Origin: Acidimicrobiia bacterium | GTDB lineage: Bacteria; Actinomycetota; Acidimicrobiia; Acidimicrobiales; Poriferisodalaceae | Length of the DNA: 64,000 bases | Direction of reading: 5' to 3' | Assembly (NCBI GenBank): GCA_022821985.1 | Contig: JAJECP010000035.1 | Location: 360,325 to 424,324 of the forward strand | In this document: positions 20,379-29,708 of the stretch, one piece after another | Numbering within the stretch: the first letter of the stretch is position 1 | How the letters are laid out: each line of letters opens with the position of its first letter | Made by a program: the position numbers and the translations under genes | The notes under the pieces: generated by a model | What the model was told of the DNA's origin: nothing | The model's database searches: none | Seen by the model: the letters and a program-made list of their open reading frames with translations, nothing else

Positions 20379-22364
20379 GTGCTGTGGGGTTCCTCGCTCG
20401 GCAAGTCGTATCCGCCGCGGCGGCTGTTCGCTGACGTCAGCGTGCAGCTGGCGCCTGGCCGGCGCGTGGCGCTGGTGGGCGGCAACGGGATCGGCAAGAC
20501 GACCTTGCTGGAGATCCTGGCCGGCATCAACGATCCGGACGAGGGCGAGGTACACCGCCAGAGCGGGCTGACGATCGGCTACCTGCCCCAGGAGCTCGCC
20601 GAGATCGCCGACGGCACGGTGCTCGAAGCGACGCTGGCCGGGGCGGGCGACGTCACCGCCATGACAGCCGAGCTTCGATCGCTGGAGGCGAGGCTGGCCG
20701 ATGTCGACGCTGCCGACCATCACGACGTGCTCGCCCGCTACGGAGAGCTGGAGGCCCACTTTCGCCAGATCGGCGGCTACGGCTTCGAAGCGGAGGCTCA
20801 CCGGGTGCTCGCCGGCCTGGGCTTTGCAGCCGACGATGCGCAGCGGCCGGTGGCGCAGCTGTCGGGCGGCTGGCGGATGCGGGTCGCGCTCGCTCAACTG
20901 CTGCTGGCGAAGCCCGATGTGCTGCTGGCCGACGAGCCCACCAACCACCTCGATGTCGACTCGGTGGCCTGGTTGGAAGACCAGCTCGCTGCCTGGGAGG
21001 GCGGGCTGCTGTTCGTCAGCCACGACCGCGACTTCATTGACGCCGTCGCCAACCGCGTCATCGAGATGGACGGCACGACCGCGTACGAGCACGTCGGCGG
21101 CTTCGCCGAGTTCGTTGTGGCCCGCGAGGAGCGGATAGCGGCAGCCGAGGCGGCTGCGGCCCAACAAGCTCGCCGGCGGGCCCACACCGAGCGCTTCATC
21201 GAGCGGTTCCGTTACAAGGCCACGAAGGCCCGCCAGGTGCAGAGCCGGATCAAGGCACTGGCGAAGATCGAGCCGGTGGAGGTGCCGAGCCGCAAGGAAC
21301 TGGCGGCCCGCTTCGGCTTCGGCACGCCGCGGCGCTCATCGCGAGTCGTCCTGGAGATGATCGGCGCTTCGGTGGGATACGCCGACGGTGACGCTCCGGT
21401 GCTCGAAGGCGTGGACCTCGTCATCGAACGAGGCACCAAGGTGGGCGTGGTCGGCCCGAATGGCGCCGGCAAGACGACACTGCTGCGGGTGCTGCAGGGC
21501 GAATTGGGCGTTCTCGACGGCGAGCTGCACCACGGTCGCAACGTGGACATGGCCACGTTCGCTCAGCACCTCGCCGAGGTCATGGATCCTCGACGGTCGG
21601 TGGTGGAGGAGTTCACCGCCTCGGCGGGTGATCAGCCCGGGCGGAATGTGCGCACGATGCTCGGCGGTTTCGGTTTTCCGGGCGACGCTGCAGACCGCAA
21701 GGTGGCGGATCTCTCGGGCGGCGAACGCACCCGGCTGGCGCTTGGCATCACGATGGCGAACCCGGTGAACCTGCTCGTGCTCGACGAGCCCACCAACCAC
21801 CTCGATCTGCCCAGCTGCGATCTGCTGGAGGATGCGTTGTCGGTGTATCCGGGCACGGTGCTGCTGGTGACCCACGACCGCCACCTCATCCGAAGCGTGG
21901 CCGACTCGCTGATCGTGGTGCGTGACGGCACCGCCACCCTGCACCCGGGCGTCGACGAGGATCTGCTGCGACCGCCGGGGCTGAGCACGAGGCGGACCGC
22001 TGGCGGCAGCACCGCGGGAAGCACTGGCACCGTGAGCGGTCGGGGCACTGACACCGATGCGCCGACATCGCGAGCGGCAGCAGCCGAGCGGCGCCGCGCA
22101 GGGGCCAGCAAGCGTCAAGCCGCGCATGACGCAACAGCCGACCTGCGCCGGGAACTCGCTGCGGCCGAGCGGTTGTGGGAGGCCGCCGAGCACCGCGTCG
22201 CGGAGCTGCAGGCACTGCTCGGTGAGCCCGCCACCTACGACGACCCCGAACGTGCGCGCCAAGTCGCCGAGGACTACGGCACCGCCAAGTCGGATGCGAT
22301 GCGCCACATGTCCGCATGCGAGGCCCTGCAGCGCCGCATCGAACGCGCCGCCGCGGAACTCTGA
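20379..22364 (+). CDS. ABC-F family ATPase (EttA/Uup-like)
   Basis: A 661-residue soluble protein with two ABC domains and no membrane segments. ABC-F proteins act on ribosomes. Domain 1: Walker [10 protein letters not shown] (about residue 35), signature LSGGW, Walker [13 protein letters not shown] charged linker ([29 protein letters not shown]) corresponds to the P-site tRNA-interaction motif. Domain 2: [32 protein letters not shown]. The C-terminus is a Uup-like coiled coil rich in Ala, Arg and Glu. GTG start at 20379 with no good ribosome site, so it may be leaderless. Its end is 10 bases from the convergent phosphoesterase gene. Confidence 0.92.
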   Translation: MLWGSSLGKSYPPRRLFADVSVQLAPGRRVALVGGNGIGKTTLLEILAGINDPDEGEVHRQSGLTIGYLPQELAEIADGTVLEATLAGAGDVTAMTAELRSLEARLADVDAADHHDVLARYGELEAHFRQIGGYGFEAEAHRVLAGLGFAADDAQRPVAQLSGGWRMRVALAQLLLAKPDVLLADEPTNHLDVDSVAWLEDQLAAWEGGLLFVSHDRDFIDAVANRVIEMDGTTAYEHVGGFAEFVVAREERIAAAEAAAAQQARRRAHTERFIERFRYKATKARQVQSRIKALAKIEPVEVPSRKELAARFGFGTPRRSSRVVLEMIGASVGYADGDAPVLEGVDLVIERGTKVGVVGPNGAGKTTLLRVLQGELGVLDGELHHGRNVDMATFAQHLAEVMDPRRSVVEEFTASAGDQPGRNVRTMLGGFGFPGDAADRKVADLSGGERTRLALGITMANPVNLLVLDEPTNHLDLPSCDLLEDALSVYPGTVLLVTHDRHLIRSVADSLIVVRDGTATLHPGVDEDLLRPPGLSTRRTAGGSTAGSTGTVSGRGTDTDAPTSRAAAAERRRAGASKRQAAHDATADLRRELAAAERLWEAAEHRVAELQALLGEPATYDDPERARQVAEDYGTAKSDAMRHMSACEALQRRIERAAAEL

Positions 22365-22374
22365 GCAGCCGCCG

Positions 22375-23172
22375 CTAGGCGCAGCCGTCGGCAGGCGCGG
22401 CCACGGGCACATGCGACACCGCGACGGAGCGGTCGGCGCCATCGGCACCCTGCGAGAACGTGACGAGAGATGCAGTGCCATTCGACGGGACGCCCATGGG
22501 TGCGCCCGGGTACCAAGCCACGACATCGCCGACGGAGACATCAGTGGTCACATGCCAGTGGCCGAGCGCCACGTAGTCGGCGCCGGTGGCTTCGATCTCT
22601 TCGGCGGCGATCGGCGATGACCGGTGTGCATCGTCGGCCGTGCGCTGGAAATGACCGTGCCCGGCGGCGATGAACCAACCGTCGTCAGGGCGTGCCGGTA
22701 CGCCTGCGAGGGGTCGGTACTCGGAGTGGTGCAGGTCCATCGCCCGACCCCACAGCGTCAGGTCGTGCTCGCCGAAGTGCAGGCTCGCACCCTCGGGATC
22801 GTCCAGGAAGATCACGCCGGCGCCGGTGACCTCGAGCCGGTGCTCGTGGTCGGCATGGGTGCCCCACAGCGACTGTTCGTCATGGACATCGTGGTTGCCG
22901 GGGATGATGACGACCGAGGCGTCGACGCGGCCGAGGAGCTCCATCGTGTGTGCGACATCGGATCGTTTCAGCCGAGCGTGGTCGAACAGGTCACCCGCGA
23001 TCAGCAAGATGTCGGCCGCATGGGCGACTGCGGTTGCGGCGAGGGCATGGATAGGGCACTGGCACACGTCGCGGTGACTGCCGTGCGGCCCGCGTACATG
23101 CCCGATGTGCACATCGGATGTGTGCAGGACGCGCAACTGGCGCTCGCTGCCCGCTTCAGCCCACTCCTTCAC
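22375..23172 (-). CDS. Calcineurin-like metallophosphoesterase
   Basis: A 265-residue hydrolase with the dimetal phosphoesterase motifs in order: HTSDVHIGH (D-x-H), AGDLFDH (GDxxD), IPGNHDVHD (GNHD), AAGHGHFQ and LGHWHV (GH-x-H). These motifs also occur in SbcD-type nucleases, but the protein is shorter and lacks an SbcC neighbour. The GTG at 23172 gives a start just before VLHTSDVHIGH; the frame continues further upstream across the surE promoter region, which is less plausible. Substrate unknown. Confidence 0.85.
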   Translation of the reverse strand: MKEWAEAGSERQLRVLHTSDVHIGHVRGPHGSHRDVCQCPIHALAATAVAHAADILLIAGDLFDHARLKRSDVAHTMELLGRVDASVVIIPGNHDVHDEQSLWGTHADHEHRLEVTGAGVIFLDDPEGASLHFGEHDLTLWGRAMDLHHSEYRPLAGVPARPDDGWFIAAGHGHFQRTADDAHRSSPIAAEEIEATGADYVALGHWHVTTDVSVGDVVAWYPGAPMGVPSNGTASLVTFSQGADGADRSVAVSHVPVAAPADGCA

Positions 23173-23257
23173 AGCGAGACAGCTTGCCACGGAGCTGACA
23201 CTTCCCGTTCGGGAGCCATACGTCGATGCGTCACCTGCGGGCGGTACCTTCGACACG

Positions 23258-24073
23258 GTGCGGATCCTGGTGACCAACGATGACGGAATCGAGTCCGAAG
23301 GACTGCACGTACTTGCGAGCGCCATGACCGCTCATGGCGATGTGGTTGTGGTGGCGCCAGATTCCGAATACTCAGGCGCAGGCGCCGCGATCGGTCCGCT
23401 GCATCTCATGGATCCCCAAGTGCACAAGGTGCGTTTCGAAGGCGTCACCGATGCCTGGGCAGTCTCGGGAGCACCGGCGTTGTGCGTGATGTTCGCCCGT
23501 TTGGGCGCCTTCGGCCCGGTGGACTTGGTGGTGTCGGGGATCAACCCGGGCGCGAACGTCGGCCGATCCGTGTACCACTCCGGCACCGTCGGCGCGGTGC
23601 TGACAGGCCGCAATGGCAATATCCCGGGCTTGGCGGTCAGCCAGACCGTCGAGGGATTCGGGGTTGAGGGCCAAGGCTGGGAAGACGCCATCGCGGATCA
23701 GAAATGGCACGCAGCGGCCGAAGTCGCCAGCGTCGTGCTCAGCGGCCTGCTCGCGGACGAACACGATTCGGCGTGGGCAGTCAACCTCAACGTGCCGAAT
23801 CGTGAAGTCGCCGACATGAAGGGCTGGCGGTTCACCGAGGTGGGCACCCTGCCGCCGCGTTCGATCACCTCGGTGAGCCTTGAACCGCATCCCGACAACG
23901 CTGACGCGTTCCGGGTCGCCATGGAGTGGGGCGACGCCGTCGACATGCCAGCCGAGGTCGACACCGGCGCGGTAATGGACGACTTCGTCTCGGTGTCGTT
24001 CCTGTCGCGTCTCACTGCGCAAACGCCGACGGCCGACGCCAAGCTGACTGCCTGCCTCAACGGCTTGTTCTGA
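23258..24073 (+). CDS. surE: 5'/3'-nucleotidase SurE
   Basis: A 271-residue metal-dependent nucleotidase. The GTG start at 23258 places the conserved VTNDDGIESEGL at the N-terminus as in all SurE proteins; the longer frame upstream is not conserved-looking. The second hallmark, VVSGINPGANVGRSVYHSGTVGAV, holds the metal and substrate residues. Divergent from the metallophosphoesterase with 85 bases between starts. Thought to clear nucleoside monophosphates in stress or stationary phase. Confidence 0.92.
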   Translation: MRILVTNDDGIESEGLHVLASAMTAHGDVVVVAPDSEYSGAGAAIGPLHLMDPQVHKVRFEGVTDAWAVSGAPALCVMFARLGAFGPVDLVVSGINPGANVGRSVYHSGTVGAVLTGRNGNIPGLAVSQTVEGFGVEGQGWEDAIADQKWHAAAEVASVVLSGLLADEHDSAWAVNLNVPNREVADMKGWRFTEVGTLPPRSITSVSLEPHPDNADAFRVAMEWGDAVDMPAEVDTGAVMDDFVSVSFLSRLTAQTPTADAKLTACLNGLF

Positions 24074-24086
24074 CGAGGCACCGCTC

Positions 24087-24132
24087 CCGCTCAGAGCAGA
24101 CCGCGGCCGCTCGACGCAGTTCGTCTGAGCGG
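24087..24132. terminator. Inverted repeat between convergent genes
   Basis: CCGCTCAGA (24087-24095) pairs exactly with TCTGAGCGG (24124-24132) around a 28-base GC-rich loop. Located between the ends of surE and the MFS gene, so it could terminate both. Confidence 0.45.
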
Positions 24133-24157
24133 TCGGGCGCGGGCGTGGCGGGGCGCC

Positions 24158-25456
24158 TCAGGCTGTGAGGCGGCGGGTCATTCTGAAGTTCCGCACCAGC
24201 ATCACCGTAGCCGCAATGCCCAGCGCCACTGCCACCCACGCTCCCCAGCTCGCCAGATCGGCGTAGGACCGATGCTCGACTGCCAGTCCTGAACTCACGC
24301 CGGCGGCAGCACCGAGTGCGGTCATCAGCACGTCCGCGGTGGCTTGCACGCTGACCCGCCGTTCAACCGAGAACGAGGCGGTGAGGATCGAGCTGGCGGC
24401 CACCACGCAGCAGCTCCAGCCGATGCCCACAAGAAACAGCCCCAGCAGCAGGCCGGTGGCGTGCTCGGGGTCGGTGTTCGCAGCTGTCGAGGAGCCGACC
24501 GCAAGCACGAGCGCGCCGACGATGATGACGAGCTGCCCGCCGATGCGGTCCACCAGCCAGCCCACATACGGCGAGAAGGCGAACATGCCGGCGATGTGCA
24601 GCGACAGCATGAAGCCGATGATCAGCGGATTCTGATCGCCGGCCTGCATGTGGATCGGCGACACGGTCATGACGCCCACCATCACGGCCTGGGACAGCAT
24701 CATGGCGATGAGCGCGATCGAGGCCACCGGGTGGGCAAGGACTCGTCCGGCCTCGGCGAGGCTGGGCAGCTTGACGCCGTTCGACCCCGACTCGGCCGCA
24801 ACGACGTGCAGCGGATCGGGCCGCAGCCGGCGTGAGAGGTTGATCGCCGCGGCCAGGAAGAGCCCGAGCGCCAGCGCGTACGGCAGCGCGAACCCGCTCA
24901 GCCCCTCGGTGTCGGCGAAGAAGCTCTTCAGCCCGAGCGCGACGGTGGGGCCCAGCACGGATCCGACGGTGCTTGCCCACAGCACGAGGCTGATCGAGCG
25001 GGCCCGGTTCTCGTCGGTTGCCAGGTCGGCTCCGGCGTAGCGCGACGCCAGGTTGGCCGCTTGACCGGTGCCGATCAGCACCATGCCCACGACGAGCAGC
25101 GAATAGCTGCCGGCGAACGCGGACAGCATTGCGAGCGTGGCACCGATTGCTCCGATGAAGTAGCCGGCCGACAGTCCGGCGCGGCGGCCGCGGCGGGCCA
25201 TCAGCGCGGCCAGCGGGATGCCGGCGAGCGTGCCGCCGATGCTGAGGCAGACCGCGGCCAGCGAGGCCTTGGTCTCGCTGCCGGTCATCTGATCGGCCAG
25301 CAGTGTCGATGCCGAGAATGACGCCGTCATGGCTAGCCCGCCAGGGATCACGCCGAGCTGCAACACCCCGATGGTGCGGCGCGCCAGTTCTTCGCGCTCG
25401 GGCGTGCCGGGCAGGTAGGCGGCTTCGCCGTCGCCCGCCGACAAACTCTGCACCAT
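24158..25456 (-). CDS. MFS transporter
   Basis: A 432-residue integral membrane protein with about twelve hydrophobic segments in two halves. The loop after TM2 carries the MFS signature region ALMARRGRRAGLSAGY, and the matching loop in the second half is VGWLVDRIGGQL. Other segments include LVVGMVLIGTGQAANLASRY and LGLFLVGIGWSCCVVAASS. Convergent with surE and divergent from the SDR gene. Probably an efflux or solute permease; substrate not predictable. Confidence 0.87.
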   Translation of the reverse strand: MVQSLSAGDGEAAYLPGTPEREELARRTIGVLQLGVIPGGLAMTASFSASTLLADQMTGSETKASLAAVCLSIGGTLAGIPLAALMARRGRRAGLSAGYFIGAIGATLAMLSAFAGSYSLLVVGMVLIGTGQAANLASRYAGADLATDENRARSISLVLWASTVGSVLGPTVALGLKSFFADTEGLSGFALPYALALGLFLAAAINLSRRLRPDPLHVVAAESGSNGVKLPSLAEAGRVLAHPVASIALIAMMLSQAVMVGVMTVSPIHMQAGDQNPLIIGFMLSLHIAGMFAFSPYVGWLVDRIGGQLVIIVGALVLAVGSSTAANTDPEHATGLLLGLFLVGIGWSCCVVAASSILTASFSVERRVSVQATADVLMTALGAAAGVSSGLAVEHRSYADLASWGAWVAVALGIAATVMLVRNFRMTRRLTA

Positions 25457-25570
25457 CGACCTAGCCTCCGGATCGGCCTGCCAGCTTGGCGGTGAGGCCG
25501 GATGCGAACGCTACTGCGGGTCACGAGTGTGCGTCGGGATGAGCCGACCGCGGGGCAGGAGGAGTGCGAG

Positions 25571-26299
25571 ATGCGAGACATCACCGGTTGCGTGGCGATG
25601 ATCAGCGGTGCGAATCGCGGCATCGGCGAGTCCATCGCCGCCGCCCTGCATGCCGACGGCTGGGCGCTGTCGCTCGGCGCTCGCGATATGGCCGCGCTCG
25701 AAGCCTCAGCGGCCTCGTACCGCACCGACGGCGGCGACGGCCCGGCCGTCACCCTGCACCGCTACGACGCGACCGACCTCGATGCGGCCGAGCGCTGGAC
25801 TGCCGAGACGATTGCGGCGCACGGTCGGATCGACTGCCTCGTGAACAACGCGGGCGTCGCCTATCCCGATGTGTTCGAAGAGCTGACCGAGGACACCCTC
25901 GACGAGATGTGGGAGGTCAATGCGAAGGGGCCGTTCCGCATGCTCCGCGCCACGCTCGACCACCTGCGCCACAGTGGCGAGGGCCGCATCGTGAACGTGA
26001 TCTCGATGTCAGGCAAGCGAGTGCGCGGCACCTTCGCACCCGGTTATGCCATGAGCAAGCACGCCGCGATGGCGCTGCATCACTCGGTCCGGCACCTCAG
26101 CTTTCCTGATGGGATCCGGTGCACGGCCGTGTGTCCGGGCTATGTGCAGACCGACATGACCTCGGGCTTCGGGGTGGACCCGTCGATCATGATCCAAGCC
26201 GATGATCTGGCCCAGGCGCTGGCCACGGTCCTGCGACTGCCGAATACCGCATCTGTCGCCGAACTGCTCGTCACCACCGAACCCGAGACCATCGCCTAG
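25571..26299 (+). CDS. Short-chain dehydrogenase/reductase
   Basis: A 242-residue Rossmann-fold oxidoreductase. ATG at 25571 with GGAGGAG upstream. Motifs: cofactor loop SGANRGIG (GxxxGxG), NNAGVAYP, VNVISMSGKR (catalytic Ser), and YAMSKHA (catalytic Tyr and Lys, YxxxK), followed by VCPGYVQTDM. The classical 250-residue type. Its TAG stop overlaps the stop of the convergent hydroxylase gene within the palindrome CTAG. Substrate unknown. Confidence 0.9.
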   Translation: MRDITGCVAMISGANRGIGESIAAALHADGWALSLGARDMAALEASAASYRTDGGDGPAVTLHRYDATDLDAAERWTAETIAAHGRIDCLVNNAGVAYPDVFEELTEDTLDEMWEVNAKGPFRMLRATLDHLRHSGEGRIVNVISMSGKRVRGTFAPGYAMSKHAAMALHHSVRHLSFPDGIRCTAVCPGYVQTDMTSGFGVDPSIMIQADDLAQALATVLRLPNTASVAELLVTTEPETIA

Positions 26300-27282
26300 C
26301 GGGCTGCCAAACGGCGGCGCCGTTCGACTATGCGGTCGGTGGCGTCATCGCTGCCGTCGTGATAGGTGCTGAACCACTTGTCGAGTGGCACGATCGCGGT
26401 TCCGTAGTTGCAGTCGAAATAGCGGTGGTGGAGCGTGTGGAATCGGTCGCCGCCGGCCACGGTGCGACCGCCAGCTACCACAAAGCGGTCGAAACCCGAA
26501 TGCGATGCTGCCGGTGACAGCAGGAAATACGTGGTTGTCAGCGTGATCAGGTACGGGTTCGCCGGGATCACCAGGAAGACCAGCGGCACCGAGAGGTACA
26601 GCACGTGCTCGAGCGGATGCATCGACACGCCCGACCACGGGCCGATGTTGACGTTGCGATGGTGCAGCGAGTGAGCCCAGCGGTACAGGTGCTTAGTGTG
26701 GAGCAGCCGGTGGTTGGCGTAGAAGTGCACCGAGCCCAGCGGGAAGATCAGCAGCGTCAGCGCCGCTGTGTATCCGAAGCTGGCGAGGCTGCCGCTTGCC
26801 GGAACGGTCCAGATGAGGTCGTTGGCATACAGCCACAGCATCAGCGCCTCGTACAGCGCTGCGATGGAACACGCGCTGGCCAGCGACCAGAACACGTTGT
26901 CGCGGGTCTGGTTGCGGAACAGGAACGGCCTGCGCCCAGCCGACAGCCAGCGCTCGTCGTACTTGTGCTGGGTTCCCTGGCTGCGCCGGATGAACAGCCA
27001 CCAGTGCAAGCCGCCGGCCACAGCAATCATGAGCGCCACATTGCGCAGGTACACCGCTGCGACGGCCCACGCCGCTGGGGTCGCGAAGCTCTCGATCGAC
27101 GGCGTGAGCCAGTTCCATGCCGCGATGCCGACAGCGATCCACAGGCCGCCCTGCCACCAGAGGAACTTGGTGATCGTCCAGCGCGCCATCGCGAGCGGTC
27201 GAGGCGGCCGGTCGTACAGCGGCGGGAGGGTCACCTCCCCAATCCCCACGACGCGAATTGTATGGCTGCGGGCGCCAGACAC
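26296..27282 (-). CDS. Fatty acid hydroxylase/sterol desaturase family protein
   Basis: A 328-residue membrane enzyme with histidine clusters of the di-iron hydroxylase family: HRLLHTKHLYRWAHSLHH, HPLEH, and FHTLHHRYFDCNYG near the end, set among four or five hydrophobic segments. Such proteins hydroxylate or desaturate lipids, carotenoids or sterols. Start uncertain: GTG at 27282 is the longest, GTGs at 27249 and 27234 or ATG at 27189 are alternatives. The longest start leaves only 14 bases to the divergent mthfS gene, so a shorter start is likely. Confidence 0.86.
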   Translation of the reverse strand: MSGARSHTIRVVGIGEVTLPPLYDRPPRPLAMARWTITKFLWWQGGLWIAVGIAAWNWLTPSIESFATPAAWAVAAVYLRNVALMIAVAGGLHWWLFIRRSQGTQHKYDERWLSAGRRPFLFRNQTRDNVFWSLASACSIAALYEALMLWLYANDLIWTVPASGSLASFGYTAALTLLIFPLGSVHFYANHRLLHTKHLYRWAHSLHHRNVNIGPWSGVSMHPLEHVLYLSVPLVFLVIPANPYLITLTTTYFLLSPAASHSGFDRFVVAGGRTVAGGDRFHTLHHRYFDCNYGTAIVPLDKWFSTYHDGSDDATDRIVERRRRLAAR

Positions 27283-27296
27283 CTAGCGTCGTTGAG

Positions 27297-27905
27297 ATGA
27301 GCGACGAGCCTGGACCGGGGTCTTCGAAGGACGCTTGGCGCCGGTGGATCCGAGAACACCGCCAGCCGGTTTCAGCAGCGTCGACAGTCGCCGTCGTAGC
27401 GAGCCTGCGGGCGTTCATCGGGGCGTTCGACGAAGGCTCGACTGCCGTCGCCGTCGCGCCGGTGCCCTCGGGGGCCAACCTGATCCTCTTCTACCGGGCA
27501 ATGGCGAATGAGCTGTCGCTCGACAGGCTCGCCGACGCCGTCGGCTGGCAACGCTTTGCCGTGACGCGCACTCCCCCGGACGGCCCGCTCACGCTGCACC
27601 CGGCGATCGGTGCCATGGAACAGCACCGCTACGGCTTCCCCCAGCCCACCGCGGATGCGTTCGAGTTGCAGCCCCGCCACATCTCGCTGGCGCTGGTGCC
27701 CGGCGTGGCCTTCGACCGCCACGGCACCCGGCTCGGCCACGGCGTGGGCTATTTCGACGAACTGCTGGCCCGGCTGCCCGAGGACTGCCTGTGCGTCGGC
27801 GTCGCCTGCCGCGGCATCGTCTTCGACCAGCTTCCGTCCGAACCCCATGACGTACCGATGACCCACCTCGCCACCGAAGACGGCGTCATCGCCATCGGCG
27901 CTTGA
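27297..27905 (+). CDS. 5-formyltetrahydrofolate cyclo-ligase
   Basis: A 202-residue protein of the MthfS/YgfA family, which converts 5-formyl-THF to methenyl-THF using ATP. The clearest signature is LVPGVAFDRHGTRLGHGVGYFD, the nucleotide and folate-binding loop; HRYGFPQP upstream is also family-typical. ATG at 27297. The N-terminal KDAWRRWIREHR agrees with the family's basic first helix. Divergent from the fatty acid hydroxylase gene. Confidence 0.88.
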   Translation: MSDEPGPGSSKDAWRRWIREHRQPVSAASTVAVVASLRAFIGAFDEGSTAVAVAPVPSGANLILFYRAMANELSLDRLADAVGWQRFAVTRTPPDGPLTLHPAIGAMEQHRYGFPQPTADAFELQPRHISLALVPGVAFDRHGTRLGHGVGYFDELLARLPEDCLCVGVACRGIVFDQLPSEPHDVPMTHLATEDGVIAIGA

Positions 27906-27926
27906 TTCCTCGTCGGCTGACGCGGT

Positions 27927-28571
27927 TCAGGGTCGGATCAGCTCTGCGCGGGCGGCTTCGATGATTGGCCGGCGGTGGCAGCCTTCGAGGTGGTCGTTGA
28001 CAATGCCTGAGGCCTGCATGAGGGCGTAGCAGGTGGTGGGGCCGACAAAGCGCCAGCCCAGCTTGCGCAGTGCCTTGCTGAGGGCGGTCGATTCGGGCGT
28101 TGAGGGCATCGAGGCGAGCGTGCGGTAGTCGATGACTGCCGGCCGATCCTCTGGCTGTGGCTCGAACGACCAGAAGAAGGCCGCCAGGCTGTCGTGTGCA
28201 TCGATGGTGCCGAGGGCGGCGCGGGCGTTGTTGATGGTGGCTTCGATCTTGCCGCGATGGCGCACGATGCCTGCGTCGCCGAGGAGTCGCTCGACATCGG
28301 CGGTCCCAAAGCCCGCCACAACCTCGAAGTCAAACCCGCAGAACGCGGCCCGAAAGTTCTCGCGCTTGCGCAGGATCGTCAACCACGACAGCCCCGACTG
28401 GAAGCCTTCCAAGCACATCTTCTCGTACAGGCGCACGTCGTCGGTGACCGGCAGGCCCCATTCGGTGTCGTGATACGCCTCGTAGTCGTCGTGGCCCTCG
28501 CCCCACCAGCACGCCAGCGTTCCGTCAGCCCGCCGCCTCAGCCCCTCAGGCACAGCGGCCGGCCGGCTCAT
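27927..28571 (-). CDS. tag: DNA-3-methyladenine glycosylase I
   Basis: A 214-residue base-excision repair glycosylase. Zinc-binding residues are visible: Cys in TLACWWGEG and His in YEAYHDTEWG near the N-terminus, His and Cys in NDHLEGCHRR near the C-terminus. The catalytic region is EKMCLEGFQSGLSWLTILRKRENFRAAF, then FVGPTTCYALMQASG. All typical of Tag. Its ATG overlaps the stop of the upstream LLM gene (ATGA at 28568-28571), indicating translational coupling with an otherwise unrelated gene. Confidence 0.94.
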   Translation of the reverse strand: MSRPAAVPEGLRRRADGTLACWWGEGHDDYEAYHDTEWGLPVTDDVRLYEKMCLEGFQSGLSWLTILRKRENFRAAFCGFDFEVVAGFGTADVERLLGDAGIVRHRGKIEATINNARAALGTIDAHDSLAAFFWSFEPQPEDRPAVIDYRTLASMPSTPESTALSKALRKLGWRFVGPTTCYALMQASGIVNDHLEGCHRRPIIEAARAELIRP

Positions 28572-29605
28572 GCGCCGTTGGCGGCTGCTACGGCTTCGGC
28601 GATGGCGTCGTTGGTGGGTGTCGGTCCGTAGAACATCATCGTCGTGCGGTCGGCGAAGGTGTTGCGTTCGGCGACTTGCGCACCCACCTCCGACGGTGTG
28701 CCTGACACCACGACGAGATCCAGCAGATCATCGTCGATGAGGTCGCTCATCTCGCGCCAGTCGCCCTGCTTGGACAGCGTGTTCAGGCGTGGCTGCAGCT
28801 CGCCGTAGCCGTGGTGGTCGAGCGCACCCGCGTAGGCAGGCGTCGACCCGTAGAACGCGAGCTGGCCCGCGGCGGAGCGGCGGGCCTTGTCGATCTGCTC
28901 GTCGTTCTCGCCCATGGCGACGATGGTCAGGCAGGCAACGGTGACCTCGCCGACGTCGCGTCCTGCCGATTCGGCGCCGGCCGCCATGGCCGGGAGCGTG
29001 ACATCGGTCATGAACTGCGCGGTGTGGAACGGATGCACGAAGAATCCGTCCGCCGCCGCACCGATCACCTCGACCATGCGCGGGCCGACGCCGGCCACGT
29101 AGATCGCCGGTGGCGCCATGCCGATCGGGCCCGGATTGAAGAACGGCGTCATCAGGGTGTGGGTGTAGAACTCGCCCCGGTGGTTGAGCCGCTCGCCGGT
29201 CTCGAAGGTGTGCCAGATGGCCCGCACCGCCACGATGTACTCGCGCATCCGCTCGGCAGGGCGCGACCACTGCTCGCTGTACCGCTTGGTGATGTGGGGC
29301 TTGATTTGCGTGCCGAGCCCCAGGATGAAGCGTCCGCCGCTGTGGCGCTGCAGGTCCCACGCGGTGACGGCGCACGTCATCGGGTTGCGGGCGAAGGCAA
29401 CGGCAATGGCCGTGCCGAGCTCGATGCTCTCAGTGCGCTCTGCTGCCAGCGCCAACGGCAGGAACGGGTCGTGGGACGCCTCGAACGACCACGCCGCCGA
29501 CAGTCCCATCTCCTCGAACTGCGCTGCTTCGTCTGCGCAGCCCCCCGGTGTCGACGCGGTCGTCGCCCCGTCAATCCGATGTTGCGCTGTTTCGGTCGTG
29601 TTCAT
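28568..29605 (-). CDS. LLM class F420-dependent oxidoreductase
   Basis: A 345-residue luciferase-like enzyme. ATG at 29605 preceded by GGAGG; the longer frame upstream is a shadow of the MFS gene. Blocks: FEASHDPFLPLALAAERT, IELGTAIAVAFARNPM, DLQRHSGGRFILGLGTQIKPHI, the substrate-loop text RLNHRGEFYTHTLMTPFFNPGP, and AAADGFFVHPFHTAQF. These match the TIGR03617-like group of F420-dependent enzymes. Overlaps tag by four bases. Substrate unknown. Confidence 0.88.
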   Translation of the reverse strand: MNTTETAQHRIDGATTASTPGGCADEAAQFEEMGLSAAWSFEASHDPFLPLALAAERTESIELGTAIAVAFARNPMTCAVTAWDLQRHSGGRFILGLGTQIKPHITKRYSEQWSRPAERMREYIVAVRAIWHTFETGERLNHRGEFYTHTLMTPFFNPGPIGMAPPAIYVAGVGPRMVEVIGAAADGFFVHPFHTAQFMTDVTLPAMAAGAESAGRDVGEVTVACLTIVAMGENDEQIDKARRSAAGQLAFYGSTPAYAGALDHHGYGELQPRLNTLSKQGDWREMSDLIDDDLLDLVVVSGTPSEVGAQVAERNTFADRTTMMFYGPTPTNDAIAEAVAAANGA

Positions 29606-29708
29606 TGGACAGGCCTCCTGATCGCTCTCAGTTCGTGACTCGCAGGCAAATGCCTGTTGTCGAACCGGGTGAATCTTGCCCCATCGGGCCTCCATAGGCT
29701 GCGGCGTT